From contig PGYK01000002.1 in NCBI GenBank assembly GCA_002839605.1, forward strand, positions 186,001 to 250,000: a DNA stretch of 64,000 nt. Reading direction: 5' to 3'. Positions within the stretch are counted from its first letter, which is position 1. Each line of letters starts with the position of its first letter. This stretch comes from Methanomicrobiales archaeon HGW-Methanomicrobiales-3 (GTDB lineage: Archaea; Halobacteriota; Methanomicrobia; Methanomicrobiales; Methanospirillaceae). Below the pieces are notes generated by a model. The model saw only the letters and a program-made list of their open reading frames with translations. It had not been told where the DNA came from and searched no databases. A program made the position numbers and the translations under genes. This document shows, piece by piece, positions 1 to 8,562 of the stretch.

Positions 1-225
1 ACTTGTGGGAAGGGATCTCACCTTCACGATTACGCTGTCCGAGATAGCCCGGTAACGGCTGACAATCTCATCTGTTTTTCTTCAGCATCGCCCGGTGTTC
101 TCCAAACCAGCCCGGGTGTGGTGCAGGAGGATGGTTCCGGTTGCTGCGGTCAATCCGACCTTCCGGAAACCCCTGAAGCGGGAGAGGATAGGTGAAGTAC
201 CTTTCGTAACACTCACAAAAGAAGA
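1..225. other. no gene recognised at window start
   Basis: Two short open frames here (minus 82-327, plus 95-280) run across the tRNA and show no recognisable protein, so I treat them as chance. I see no tRNA, CRISPR repeat or clear hairpin. The stretch may be the tail of a feature outside the window. Confidence 0.4.
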
Positions 226-299
226 TGGGCCCGGCCGGATTCGAACCGGCGATCTTCGCCGTGTAAGGGCGACGTCATAACCGACTAGACCACGAGCCC
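226..299 (-). tRNA. tRNA-Val (anticodon UAC)
   Basis: On the minus strand the 74 bases fold as a cloverleaf. The 7-bp acceptor stem pairs GGGCTCG with CGGGCCC and has discriminator A. The anticodon stem TCGCC/GGCGA closes the loop CTTACAC, giving anticodon UAC, which reads GUA valine. The T loop is the usual TTCGAAT. CCA is not encoded. No intron is seen in the anticodon loop. Confidence 0.95.
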
Positions 300-336
300 T
301 GATTCCTACTAATGTCGCCCTGCTCACTATTAATGA

Positions 337-355
337 TACTGTTTTTTAAAAAACC
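337..355 (-). promoter_or_regulatory. probable TATA box for tRNA-Val
   Basis: An A/T-only block reading TTTTTTAAAAAAC on the minus strand lies about 40-55 bases upstream of the tRNA 5' end. That is suitable for an archaeal TATA box with a short 5' leader. Assigned by position and composition only. Confidence 0.4.
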
Positions 356-424
356 CGAATGACAGACCACGGGTCGGTGGATGCCAGTAAAAAATGAAGA
401 GTCTGATCCGGATGGAGACCGCTT

Positions 425-934
425 TTAAGCAACCGGGTCGAACTGGAGGATCTTCTTGCCGCTCTTGTCGAAGAAGATGAGCTGCCCATCGGTTATTGCG
501 TACGTCTCTGACCATTCAAGATCCGTAAAGTACGCGGACTCCTGGCTCATCACGCCGGTCGGGGTCTGGCAGATCTTCTGGGACACTCCCGGGCGGCGGA
601 ACCAGACATGCGGGGATTCGGTGAGCTGGTAATCCGTGACATAGTCGCTGCATCCCGAGAAGCCGCGGACTTTGCCGTCAGCAGAGAAATCAGCGGTGAT
701 GGTGCTGCCTTCGGCAACCTTGGACCACATGCCTTTTGTGTCATCGAACCAGCCGAGCTTCCAGGAGGTTGCAAGGAGTGTCTCGGCATTGGTGGGGGCC
801 GGGGTTGCGGACGGTTGTTCAATGACTGGTGCAGGGGCCGGGGTTGCAGGAGCAGCCGCCGGTTCGCTGGTACAGCCGGAGATCAGCACAGCAAGGACCA
901 GGAGACCAAAACAAACGAAGAAACACGGTTTCAT
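425..934 (-). CDS. META-domain-like lipoprotein
   Basis: 169 aa. The frame is open further upstream, but I place the start at the ATG at 934 because it begins a typical lipoprotein signal: MKPC, a hydrophobic run, then a lipobox ending SGC at about residue 20. A Pro/Ala-rich linker (about 25-50) follows. The rest, with a W-K-L segment, a turn carrying GFSGC and a hydrophobic C-terminal strand, resembles the META/HslJ fold of secreted stress proteins. Probably anchored outside the membrane; function unknown. No strong ribosome binding site precedes it. It has no partner in an operon. Confidence 0.65.
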   Translation of the reverse strand: MKPCFFVCFGLLVLAVLISGCTSEPAAAPATPAPAPVIEQPSATPAPTNAETLLATSWKLGWFDDTKGMWSKVAEGSTITADFSADGKVRGFSGCSDYVTDYQLTESPHVWFRRPGVSQKICQTPTGVMSQESAYFTDLEWSETYAITDGQLIFFDKSGKKILQFDPVA

Positions 935-1125
935 AGTAGTACGGGAGGTTTTTCTGGGGAATAAATATAACGATTTGCAATTATCCTGCGATATACAACC
1001 GCCGTCGGGAAACGGGTGCAGCGGTGGCACTTCGATGTTCTTTTTAAAATACCTCGCAGGTGCATGAATCCGTGCCATCAATGCCCCGGTTGTTCCCGGG
1101 CAAAATAAGAAAAAATGGGAGGGGA

Positions 1126-2034
1126 TTATTCTTTCTTTGGCGGGAGCTTGATATCCAGCCCGTACTTCTCTGCATTCCGGTCGGCAATGGCCTGGATGGC
1201 GGCGATCTCGGTCTCCTGCAATTTTGGCTTGAAGAGGTGACGGAACCGTTTCTGGGTCTTGAGATATTCGGTGACCGGTTTCCTCACAACCTTTTTGACC
1301 TTCGTGACTTTGCCGTCCACCATCTCGAAGTTCACCCAGAGGCCGGTCTCGATGGCCAGCTTGGCAATGGCTACCGTCTGGTCGCCTTCAAAGCCCCAGC
1401 CGGTGCAGCAGGGGACATGAACCTGCACGTAGCAGGGCCCGGGGGTGTTGATGGCCCTCTCGATTTTCTGCATGAGGTCGGCCGGATAGGCAACGGACGC
1501 AGTGGCGACATAGGGTGCGCCGTGGGCGGCAAGGATCGCGGGCATATCCTTTTTGGGCAGTTTGTTCCCAAACGAACATTTCCCGGCCGGGCTTGTTGTG
1601 GTGCTGGCATCGTACGGCGTTGCCCCGGACCGCTGGATACCGGTATTCATATAGGCCTCGTTGTCGTAGCAGATGTAGGCAAAGTCATGGCCCCGCTCGA
1701 ACGCACCGCTGATACAGATCATGCCGATGTCAAACGTTGCCCCGTCCCCGGCCATGATAACGACTTTTTCCTTCCTGCCCTGTTTTTTCAAGGACGCTTC
1801 AATCCCCGATGCAACGGCCGCGGCGTTCTCGAAGAGCGAGTGGATCCACGGAACTTTCCACGCGGTCTCGGGATAGGGAGTGGAGAAGACTTCCATGCAT
1901 CCCGTGGCATTGACCACGATGGTCTCGGTCCCGGCAGCCTGCATGACAAGCCTGGCGGCAAGGGCTTCCCCGCAGCCTCCGCAGGCGCGATGGCCACAGT
2001 CAAAGAGATCACAGGTATTTTTCTTCTCTGCCAT
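1126..2034 (-). CDS. porB: pyruvate:ferredoxin oxidoreductase, beta subunit
   Basis: 302 aa, normal for PorB. It binds thiamine diphosphate and a [4Fe-4S] cluster and helps convert pyruvate, CoA and oxidised ferredoxin to acetyl-CoA and CO2 (reversible; in methanogens mostly pyruvate synthesis). Visible are cluster cysteines C18 and C21 (CGGC), a third in NATGC and a fourth near VPCC. The ThDP motif starts at GDG (about residue 95) and ends in the [10 protein letters not shown] region. It is the last gene of porGDAB, one base after porA. A 2-oxoisovalerate (Vor) activity cannot be fully excluded, but gene order and sequence favour pyruvate. Confidence 0.93.
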   Translation of the reverse strand: MAEKKNTCDLFDCGHRACGGCGEALAARLVMQAAGTETIVVNATGCMEVFSTPYPETAWKVPWIHSLFENAAAVASGIEASLKKQGRKEKVVIMAGDGATFDIGMICISGAFERGHDFAYICYDNEAYMNTGIQRSGATPYDASTTTSPAGKCSFGNKLPKKDMPAILAAHGAPYVATASVAYPADLMQKIERAINTPGPCYVQVHVPCCTGWGFEGDQTVAIAKLAIETGLWVNFEMVDGKVTKVKKVVRKPVTEYLKTQKRFRHLFKPKLQETEIAAIQAIADRNAEKYGLDIKLPPKKE

Positions 2035-2035
2035 T

Positions 2036-3193
2036 TCAGATCAACTCCTTTCGTAAGCCATAGAACTGGTCGCCGGCACCGTTCTCGCAGAGCGAGACGA
2101 TCTCTTTGATGTCCTTCTTCCTGATATCCCGGCCGCCAAGACCCAAAACGTACCCTTTCACCGGAATCGTGGAACCATACATCGCGTCCCTGACCTCGAT
2201 TGCGGTTGCACCGCCCTTAGCGCCAAGGGAGATGTTCTTGTCGAGCACGGCAATGCGCTGTACGTGTGCCAGTGCCTTCTTTATCTCTTCATACGGGAAC
2301 GGGCGGAAGACGCGGATCTTCAAAAGACCGACTTTCTTTCCTGCTGCCCGCATCTCGTCAATGGCGTCCTTGACCGTGCCGCAGATCGAACCCATGGCTA
2401 TGATTGCCGTCTCGGCATCAGCGAGCTGGTATCCTTCCACAAGGGCACTGTAGTCCCGGCCAAAGAGGGTGCCGAACTCTTTTCCGTATTTTGCGATCAC
2501 GTCTTTTGCCCGCTTCTGGGCCTCGTCCATCTCATACCGGAACTCCATGTAGTAGTCGGGGGTCGCGTACATGCCAAAACTCATGGGGTCCTTTGCATCC
2601 AGTTTCTCGGCCGGGTTGTAGGCCGGGAGGTACTGGTCGACCTGCTCCTGCGTGAGCATGTCGATGGGCTCGTAGGTGTGGGAGAGGATGAACCCGTCAA
2701 AGCAGACGAACGCGGGGAGCTGGATGGTTGCGTCTTCTGCCACTTTATAGGCAAGGAAGTGGAGGTCGGTTGCTTCCTGGTTGTCCTCTGCGTAGAACTG
2801 GAGCCAGCCGGAGTCCCGCATGGCAATCGAGTCCTGCATGTCATTCCAGATCGAGAGGGGTGCACCCAGGGCACGGTTGGCAATCGACATGACAATGGGC
2901 AGGCGCATGCCGGCGGCATTGAAGACGACCTCTGCCATGAGCATCAGGCCCTGTGAGGTGGTTGCCGAGTAGGTCCGGGAACCCGCCGCGCTTGCACCAA
3001 CACAGGCTGAAAGCGCTGAGAGTTCGCTGTCAACCGTGAGGTATTCTGCATCGAGCGTGCCGTTGGCAACAAAGTCCGCGAGTGCCTCGACGATATGGGT
3101 CTGGGGGGTGATCGGGTAGGCGGAGACCACCTGCGGCCGGCTGAGCCGGACTGCCTCGGCCACCGCGTGGGAGCCTTCGGTAATTTCCATCAT
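2036..3193 (-). CDS. porA: pyruvate:ferredoxin oxidoreductase, alpha subunit
   Basis: 385 aa, the pyrimidine-binding and domain II half of the enzyme. The N-terminus has the AYPITPQT substrate/ThDP-binding segment (residues about 25-32). The central TSQGL and the [12 protein letters not shown] segment are standard for archaeal PorA. It follows porD with one base between and is followed closely by porB, so the subunits are co-translated. The start at 3193 is followed by the family-typical [13 protein letters not shown]. Acts in the cytoplasm as a heterotetramer. Confidence 0.93.
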   Translation of the reverse strand: MMEITEGSHAVAEAVRLSRPQVVSAYPITPQTHIVEALADFVANGTLDAEYLTVDSELSALSACVGASAAGSRTYSATTSQGLMLMAEVVFNAAGMRLPIVMSIANRALGAPLSIWNDMQDSIAMRDSGWLQFYAEDNQEATDLHFLAYKVAEDATIQLPAFVCFDGFILSHTYEPIDMLTQEQVDQYLPAYNPAEKLDAKDPMSFGMYATPDYYMEFRYEMDEAQKRAKDVIAKYGKEFGTLFGRDYSALVEGYQLADAETAIIAMGSICGTVKDAIDEMRAAGKKVGLLKIRVFRPFPYEEIKKALAHVQRIAVLDKNISLGAKGGATAIEVRDAMYGSTIPVKGYVLGLGGRDIRKKDIKEIVSLCENGAGDQFYGLRKELI

Positions 3194-3194
3194 C

Positions 3195-3455
3195 TTATTT
3201 TTCCTCCAGTTTCATGGTGATTGCCTCCTTGGGGCATTCGGTTGCGCAGAGCCCGCACCCTTTACAGAACGAATAATCGGGATCGAAGAACCCCCCTGCA
3301 TCCTCGTGGATGCACCCTTCGGGGCAGAGGGTTCGGCACATCCCGCACTTTGAGCATTTCTCGTGGTCAAAGACCGGCTTGAAGACCCGCCACGAACCGG
3401 TCTTGTTGTCCCGTGATTTTCCGGGCCGCGCCCGGCAGCCGACTGCAACTGCCAT
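3195..3455 (-). CDS. porD: pyruvate:ferredoxin oxidoreductase, delta subunit (2 x [4Fe-4S])
   Basis: 86 aa ferredoxin-like subunit. Two cysteine sets are visible: CSKCGMCRTLC about residues 35-45 and CKGCGLCATEC about 64-74, each followed by a later C-P. Together they can hold two [4Fe-4S] clusters that pass electrons from PorB to ferredoxin. The start overlaps the stop of porG by one base. Length matches archaeal PorD. Confidence 0.93.
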   Translation of the reverse strand: MAVAVGCRARPGKSRDNKTGSWRVFKPVFDHEKCSKCGMCRTLCPEGCIHEDAGGFFDPDYSFCKGCGLCATECPKEAITMKLEEK

Positions 3456-4000
3456 TATGCTGCCCCCTTGATCGAATCATACGCGATCTTTGCTGCGGCA
3501 ATATTCTTTGTCGCAAGTTCGCCCGGGAACCGGTGTTTTAACGCGTTCTCCAGGGCAGTGAACTGGATCTCCCCGGAGGCTGCGGCAAAGGCGCCCATGA
3601 GCGTGGTGTTGGTGATCGGAAGCCCGATTGCTTTGAGCGCGATGGAAGTGGCATCGATAAGGATGAGTTTCACTCCCTCCGGCACGGCAAAATCTGCATT
3701 CTTGTCGGCCGTGTTAACGATTGCAATGCCGCCCGCCTTTACCCCGGCAAAGACATTGACATCCTTGATTAAGGTGCTGTCCTGCACGATGATGTAGTCC
3801 GGTTCGTACACCTGGCTCCGGAGCCGGACCCGCTGGTTATTGAACCGGACAAACGCCTGGACCGGTGCCCCGCGGCGTTCGACACCGAACGCCGGGAATG
3901 CCTGGGAAAAGACGCCGCCTTCAAACGCGGCGACTGCGATCAGTTCAGCAGCCGTGACCGACCCCTGGCCACCCCTGCCGTGGATACGTAATTCTCTCAT
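3455..4000 (-). CDS. porG: pyruvate:ferredoxin oxidoreductase, gamma subunit
   Basis: 181 aa. First gene of the operon porG-porD-porA-porB. It carries the GRGGQGSVTAAELIA beginning of the 2-oxoacid:acceptor oxidoreductase gamma domain, then a Rossmann-like fold with FGVERRGAPVQAF. The gamma subunit bridges CoA binding and the other subunits. A TATA-like box at 4033-4041 and an AGGGAT ribosome binding site sit upstream, so the operon probably has its own promoter. Confidence 0.92.
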   Translation of the reverse strand: MRELRIHGRGGQGSVTAAELIAVAAFEGGVFSQAFPAFGVERRGAPVQAFVRFNNQRVRLRSQVYEPDYIIVQDSTLIKDVNVFAGVKAGGIAIVNTADKNADFAVPEGVKLILIDATSIALKAIGLPITNTTLMGAFAAASGEIQFTALENALKHRFPGELATKNIAAAKIAYDSIKGAA

Positions 4001-4032
4001 GAAAAAATCCCTAATAATCTTACATGATAAAT

Positions 4033-4041
4033 CAATATAAA
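4033..4041 (-). promoter_or_regulatory. TATA box for porGDAB
   Basis: TTTATATTG on the minus strand, about 33-41 bases before the porG ATG, directly after the stop of the marker-12 gene. It predicts transcription starting near 4008-4012, leaving a very short leader that includes AGGGAT. Confidence 0.5.
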
Positions 4042-4042
4042 T

Positions 4043-4915
4043 CTAGAGATCCGTTTCGAGCCCGAGGATCTCCTTCTTCCCTGAGAAGACATCCCGGGCG
4101 ATCCGTGCAAGCCCGCGGGAAGCGCACCATTCATCGTACACTGCCACATCACACGCGAGCAGTTCCTTAACTTCCGGTGCGATCACCGGCGCAAGGCTGC
4201 CGGCAAGAGCGACTTTTGCACTATGGTTGAGCAGCCGGAGCGCGGCACACTCCATGGCGGCAAACATTGCAAGAGCCCGCACGCGTTCTCCCTCCGGCAG
4301 GGAGAAGTTCACACCCGCGTGCTGGAAGGCCTCGTTCGCTGTCCACCCTCCCGCGTCAACCTTCCGGATCGCGTCAACATCGAGCGCGCCATGCACTGTG
4401 CCCGGCGCAAAGATGCAGGCATCGAACGCCCCGACCAGTTTCCCCCCGGATACGAGGAGTGAGACCGTGTTCGAGCTGACATCGGAGACGATCACATCGC
4501 CGCCCAGGGCATGGCAGGCTTCGTAGGCAATGCCGATCTTCTCGGGGCTGGTCTGGTGGGAGTACGCCTTGAAGCGCGGATCCGTGGGAGACCCGCGGTG
4601 GAGCCCCGGGATCACGATTGCCGGGATTTTGCTTTCTGCCACAACATCGAAGACCCGTGTCCCGCCGCCGATGTGCTTGCCGGCGCCGTCCCGGCTCACG
4701 ATCCCCCGGTTCTTCACTTTTTTGATATTTGTGATCGCTGCGATGTTGTCGCCCATGGAATAACAGAGGGCGATGCCTTCGATCTCGTCAACGGGACAGA
4801 TGCGATTGAGGTCCGGGATGGAAAACTCCTTTGCTGCCTCGCGCGCGATCCTGAACTCACCATTTTCACCGGCAAACCGCATCGCGGTGGTGCCGTGGTC
4901 AATGCCGATGAACAT
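4043..4915 (-). CDS. methanogenesis marker protein 12
   Basis: 290 aa, start at ATG 4915 giving MFIGIDHGTTAMRFA, the family-typical N-terminus; the frame upstream lacks similarity. The protein has an ASKHA/sugar-kinase-like phosphate-binding beginning (GIDHGTT) and a second glycine-rich segment, and belongs to a family nearly restricted to methanogens. Biochemical role unknown. It lies directly upstream of porGDAB on the same strand and diverges from the epimerase gene with 39 bases between, so promoters must overlap there. Confidence 0.8.
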   Translation of the reverse strand: MFIGIDHGTTAMRFAGENGEFRIAREAAKEFSIPDLNRICPVDEIEGIALCYSMGDNIAAITNIKKVKNRGIVSRDGAGKHIGGGTRVFDVVAESKIPAIVIPGLHRGSPTDPRFKAYSHQTSPEKIGIAYEACHALGGDVIVSDVSSNTVSLLVSGGKLVGAFDACIFAPGTVHGALDVDAIRKVDAGGWTANEAFQHAGVNFSLPEGERVRALAMFAAMECAALRLLNHSAKVALAGSLAPVIAPEVKELLACDVAVYDEWCASRGLARIARDVFSGKKEILGLETDL

Positions 4916-4954
4916 ACCAGTAATCCTATAGGATTGGTGACATATTAGGTAGTG

Positions 4955-5890
4955 ATGTTTGATGTGGTGACGGGCGGTGCCGGGTTCATCGGCTCCCATC
5001 TGGTTGACGCGCTAGTAACGCAGGGCGATGAGGTTCTGGTCATCGACTCCTTTTGTGGCGGGCGAAAGGAGAATATCGCCCGCCACCTGGAATCCGGCAG
5101 GGCACGTCTTGTACAGTGCGACCTGCTCGATGACGGCTGGCAGGCTTCCTTAAAGGGGGCAGACCGGGTGTATCATCTCGCCGCGGACCCGGATGTCCGC
5201 CAGAGTGCCATGACTCCTGATCCCACGTTCAGGAACAATATCGTTGCCACCTACCGGGTACTCGAAGCGATGCGGGCGGGCAATGTTCCGGAACTGGTCT
5301 TCACCTCCACCTCGACCGTGTACGGCAATGCAGCAGTTATCCCCACACCGGAGAACTATTCACCGCTCGAACCGGTATCCGTGTACGGCGCAAGCAAGCT
5401 TGCCTGCGAAGCCTTGATCTCGTCCTACTGCCACTCGTTTGGCATGCGTTCATGGCAGTTCCGGTTCGCCAACATCATCGGCGCCCGGAGCGGTCATGGC
5501 GTCATCACCGATTTTGTCCGGAAACTTCGGGAGAACGCAGGGGAGCTTGAGATCCTTGGTGACGGGAAACAGACCAAGTCATATCTTGAGATCAGCGAAT
5601 GTATCGCCGCCATGCAGTTTGCCATCAGTCATTCCCGTGAACCGGTCAATACGTACAATATCGGCTCCGAGGACTGGATCGATGTGAAGACGATCGCCGA
5701 TGTCGTGGCCGAGGAGATGCGGCTTCCTGCAGTCCAATACCGCTTCACCGGCGGGGCGCTGGGCTGGGTCGGGGATGTGCCAAAGATGCAGCTCTCTATC
5801 GAACGGCTCAAGGCTCTTGGCTGGAAACCGCAGAAAGGCTCCCGCGAGAGTGTGCGGATGGCCGTGCAGGCCGCGGTCCGGGGAGTGTAG
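4955..5890 (+). CDS. NAD-dependent nucleotide-sugar epimerase/dehydratase (SDR)
   Basis: 311 aa extended short-chain dehydrogenase. The Rossmann motif GGAGFIGSH is at the N-terminus and the catalytic Tyr-Lys pair appears as YGASK about residue 145; the preceding STSTVYG supplies the Ser. It resembles UDP-glucose/UDP-GlcNAc 4-epimerases (GalE/WbpP type). GTG 4952 and ATG 4955 are both possible; AGGT at 4947-4950 fits ATG 4955 better. The mutase gene starts one base after its stop. The substrate sugar cannot be fixed from sequence; surface glycan or lipid supply is likely. Confidence 0.85.
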   Translation: MFDVVTGGAGFIGSHLVDALVTQGDEVLVIDSFCGGRKENIARHLESGRARLVQCDLLDDGWQASLKGADRVYHLAADPDVRQSAMTPDPTFRNNIVATYRVLEAMRAGNVPELVFTSTSTVYGNAAVIPTPENYSPLEPVSVYGASKLACEALISSYCHSFGMRSWQFRFANIIGARSGHGVITDFVRKLRENAGELEILGDGKQTKSYLEISECIAAMQFAISHSREPVNTYNIGSEDWIDVKTIADVVAEEMRLPAVQYRFTGGALGWVGDVPKMQLSIERLKALGWKPQKGSRESVRMAVQAAVRGV

Positions 5891-5891
5891 A

Positions 5892-7043
5892 ATGAAGTAT
5901 ATCGTCGTCCTTGGCGATGGTATGGCGGACGAGCCGATTGCAGGCCTTGGAGGAAAAACCCCGCTCGCGCATGCAAAGACCCCGAACATGGACCGGATGG
6001 CCCGCGAGGGCGCCTGCGGGATGCTCCGGACCGTTCCCGACGGTTTTGAAGCAGGCAGCGATATCGCCAACATGGCAGTCCTTGGCTATGCCCCGGAACA
6101 GTACTATACCGGACGGGGGCCGCTCGAAGCGCTGAGCATGGGTGTTGACCTTGCGCCGGAGGATGTTGCGTACCGGTGCAACCTGGTTACCATTGAGGAG
6201 AACACCATGGCCGACTTCTCGGCCGGCCACATTACGAGCGCCGAAGGAGCGGAGCTCTTCGCCTCCCTCCAGCAGGAGATTCCGGAAGTTGCCCTGAAAG
6301 CCGGGGTCAGCTACCGGAATTTGCTTGTTATCCATGGTGGGAAAGGAGCAGTTACCACCCCCCCGCACGATATCGTGGGCCAGGACATCTTTCTCTCCCT
6401 TCCCGAGGGCGGCGATGCGGACCTCCTCCTCCGGTGCATGGAGACCAGCCGGCAGGTCTTTGACCGGCACCCGTTGAATGCCGGAAGGGTTGCTGCGGGG
6501 AAGCGGCCGGCAACCAGCATCTGGCCCTGGAGCGGGGGGCACAAACCCGCGTTCCCACAATTTATCGACAAGTATGGAAAGAAAGGCGGGGTAATATCAG
6601 CCGTCGACCTCCTCAACGGGATCGCCCGCTGTGCCGGCATGGAGGTCATCTCGGTCCCGGGCGCAACCGGCTATCTTGATACCGATTACGATGCCAAAGC
6701 CCGGTACGCGCTTACGGCCATCGAACGGCTGGACTTTGTCTACGTCCACATCGAGGCGCCGGACGAAGCCGGCCATCTCGGGAGTGTTGAGGAGAAGGTG
6801 AAGGCGATTGAGCGGGTGGACGGGGTTGTCGGCACGATTCTTGACGGGTTTGATGGTATTGTTGCCGTGCTGCCCGATCACCCGACGCCGATCCGGGCAA
6901 AGACTCACACCCGTGATCCCGTACCGTTCGTTGTCCGTGGCAAAGGCACGGATACTACGGAAACCTATTCGGAAGCGGCCGCAGCAAAGGGCGGACTCGG
7001 GATGAAGAACGCAACGGAATTCTTACCGTTCCTCTTCAGTTGA
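5892..7043 (+). CDS. apgM: cofactor-independent phosphoglycerate mutase family (archaeal ApgM type)
   Basis: 383 aa of the alkaline-phosphatase superfamily. Metal-binding and nucleophile motifs are visible: GDGMADEP near the N-terminus, a GSDIANMAVLGY segment holding the likely Ser nucleophile, DEAGHLG late, and a C-terminal PDHPTPI. It would interconvert 3- and 2-phosphoglycerate in glycolysis/gluconeogenesis. Start ATG 5892 lies one base after the epimerase stop; the longer open frame upstream is only a shadow of that gene. A subgroup of this family is proposed to be homoserine kinase; with thrC also in this window and no GHMP-type homoserine kinase seen, that remains possible. Confidence 0.82.
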   Translation: MKYIVVLGDGMADEPIAGLGGKTPLAHAKTPNMDRMAREGACGMLRTVPDGFEAGSDIANMAVLGYAPEQYYTGRGPLEALSMGVDLAPEDVAYRCNLVTIEENTMADFSAGHITSAEGAELFASLQQEIPEVALKAGVSYRNLLVIHGGKGAVTTPPHDIVGQDIFLSLPEGGDADLLLRCMETSRQVFDRHPLNAGRVAAGKRPATSIWPWSGGHKPAFPQFIDKYGKKGGVISAVDLLNGIARCAGMEVISVPGATGYLDTDYDAKARYALTAIERLDFVYVHIEAPDEAGHLGSVEEKVKAIERVDGVVGTILDGFDGIVAVLPDHPTPIRAKTHTRDPVPFVVRGKGTDTTETYSEAAAAKGGLGMKNATEFLPFLFS

Positions 7044-7109
7044 ACAAAAGAGCGGCATCAGACCCCTGCTTCATCATCAATTCAGTGGGGGTAACTTTCA
7101 TCATCGCCG

Positions 7110-7131
7110 CTGGTTAGTGGTCGATAACCAG
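7110..7131. promoter_or_regulatory. inverted repeat upstream of orc1/cdc6
   Basis: CTGGTTA and TAACCAG form perfect 7-bp arms around an 8-base centre, in the 244-base gap before orc1/cdc6. It could be an operator or an initiator-binding site. No run of origin-recognition boxes is visible beside it. Confidence 0.4.
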
Positions 7132-7260
7132 CAATTTATTTCTTTTTACCCGGGGATTGGGGGACAGCAGCTTTTCCCCTTGCGGGCATGGAAGAGATCC
7201 CCTCTCCTTTTTGCTCCGGACACCGGGCCCGGATACACAAGAACCAGTCCAATGCAGTTA

Positions 7261-7275
7261 TTACCGATGCGGTAA
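7261..7275. promoter_or_regulatory. palindrome TTACCG-ATG-CGGTAA before orc1/cdc6
   Basis: Perfect 6-bp arms around three bases, ending 12 bases before the orc1/cdc6 ATG. Its position suits a repressor site or a hairpin near the ribosome entry region. Archaeal Orc1 proteins can bind their own promoters; this is inference. Confidence 0.4.
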
Positions 7276-7287
7276 ACCTGTACAGCA

Positions 7288-8412
7288 ATGAAGAAGAACC
7301 TGCTCATGTGGGACGAATCGCTCTTCCGCGACCCGGACGTTCTCGAGATCGACTATGTCCCCGAGCAGTTCGAGTTCCGTGACCCCCAGATGCGCGAACT
7401 CGCGTTCCAGATCCGGCCCGGGCTCCGGGGCGGCCGGCCGCTCAACACGGTCTGCAAAGGGCTCCCCGGCACGGGAAAGACCACGAGTATCCGGAAACTC
7501 TTTACCGAGATCGAGGAGACGACAAAGAAGCTTGTGCCGGTCTACATCAACTGCCAGATCGACAACACCAAGTTTGCCATCGTCTCCCAGATCTACCGGA
7601 AACTCTCCGGCCACCTGCCCCCCTCGTCCGGCACCTCCTTCAAGCAGGTCTTCGATGCGATTGCCCGGATGCTCATAAAGGAAGATATCGTCCTCTTGGT
7701 CTGCCTTGACGATGCCAACTACCTCCTGTACGAGAACGAGATCAACAAGGTGCTCTACACCCTGCTCCGCTCGCACGAGACCTACGAGGGTACCCGGATC
7801 GGCGTTATCGTTATCATCAGCGACATGGACGTGGATTTGTCCCGGGCGGTTGACGCCCGGGTGGCATCGGTCTTCCGCCCCACCGAGATCTATTTCGCGC
7901 CCTATGGCGATGCGGAGATCCGCGAGATCATGAAAGCCCGCGTTATGCAGGGGCTCTTCTCCGGTGTCCTGTCCGATGAACTCCTCGACCTTGTTGTTGA
8001 GCAGACCCAGAACAGCGGGGACCTCCGCGTGGGTATCGACCTCTTAAAGCGGGCAACCCTCTCCGCTGAACGGGCTGCCCGGCGCAGCATCGAGCGGGAG
8101 GACATCTGCGGGGCGTACGAGATCTCGAAGTACCTTCACCTCAATTACACCGTGAAGACCTTAAAGGACGAAGAACGTCTCATCCTACGGTTCCTTGCCG
8201 AACGGAGTGCAAAAGAGCACGAGATGAACGCGGGTGATGTGTACAAAGCGATCAAGGAGAAGAATGCAATCGGGTACACCCGTTTCTACGAGATTGTAAA
8301 AAAGATGGACGCGATGCGCCTCATCAACCTCCAGTACCGGGAAGGCAAGGGCCGGACCCGGATCATCACGCTCCGGTACGATCCGGCAAAGGTGCTCGAA
8401 TACCTTGGGTAA
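7288..8412 (+). CDS. Orc1/Cdc6-type replication initiator ATPase
   Basis: 374 aa. AAA+ domain with Walker A GLPGTGKTT (residues 58-66), Walker B region LLVCLDDAN (about 136-144), sensor-1 IIISD (about 176-180) and the DARV segment with a candidate arginine (about 189-192), then a winged-helix domain from about 290. It would load the MCM helicase at an origin. Walker B ends D-D-A where most relatives have D-E; the second acid is Asp, so ATP binding is likely kept and hydrolysis may differ. It may be one of several paralogues; nothing here proves an origin beside it. Confidence 0.9.
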   Translation: MKKNLLMWDESLFRDPDVLEIDYVPEQFEFRDPQMRELAFQIRPGLRGGRPLNTVCKGLPGTGKTTSIRKLFTEIEETTKKLVPVYINCQIDNTKFAIVSQIYRKLSGHLPPSSGTSFKQVFDAIARMLIKEDIVLLVCLDDANYLLYENEINKVLYTLLRSHETYEGTRIGVIVIISDMDVDLSRAVDARVASVFRPTEIYFAPYGDAEIREIMKARVMQGLFSGVLSDELLDLVVEQTQNSGDLRVGIDLLKRATLSAERAARRSIEREDICGAYEISKYLHLNYTVKTLKDEERLILRFLAERSAKEHEMNAGDVYKAIKEKNAIGYTRFYEIVKKMDAMRLINLQYREGKGRTRIITLRYDPAKVLEYLG

Positions 8413-8510
8413 ACCGGTACCACCCCACTTTTAATCACGGATAGTAGAAAAAATCCCTGATATTGCCGTATACCCGGATCCTGCGCGAATTTTTCACCTG
8501 TTGCTTTTCA

Positions 8511-8553
8511 AAAATATTATACGGTAATGAGACCTCTTTTATGATACAGGGGT
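8511..8553 (+). promoter_or_regulatory. mch promoter and ribosome binding site
   Basis: A TATA-like AAAATATTAT lies at 8511-8520, predicting a start of transcription near 8543. AGGGGT at 8548-8553 is a ribosome binding site nine bases before the mch ATG at 8563. The leader would be only about 20 bases. Confidence 0.5.
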
Positions 8554-8562
8554 TTTTCGTAA

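Noticed and set aside
1060-2109. 349-aa plus-strand frame over porB
   Set aside because: Antisense shadow of porB; high GC at third positions keeps the opposite strand open.
7044-7287. Replication origin beside orc1/cdc6
   Set aside because: Two palindromes and some G-runs exist, but no set of repeated origin-recognition boxes and no long AT-rich unwinding tract. Skew analysis would be needed.
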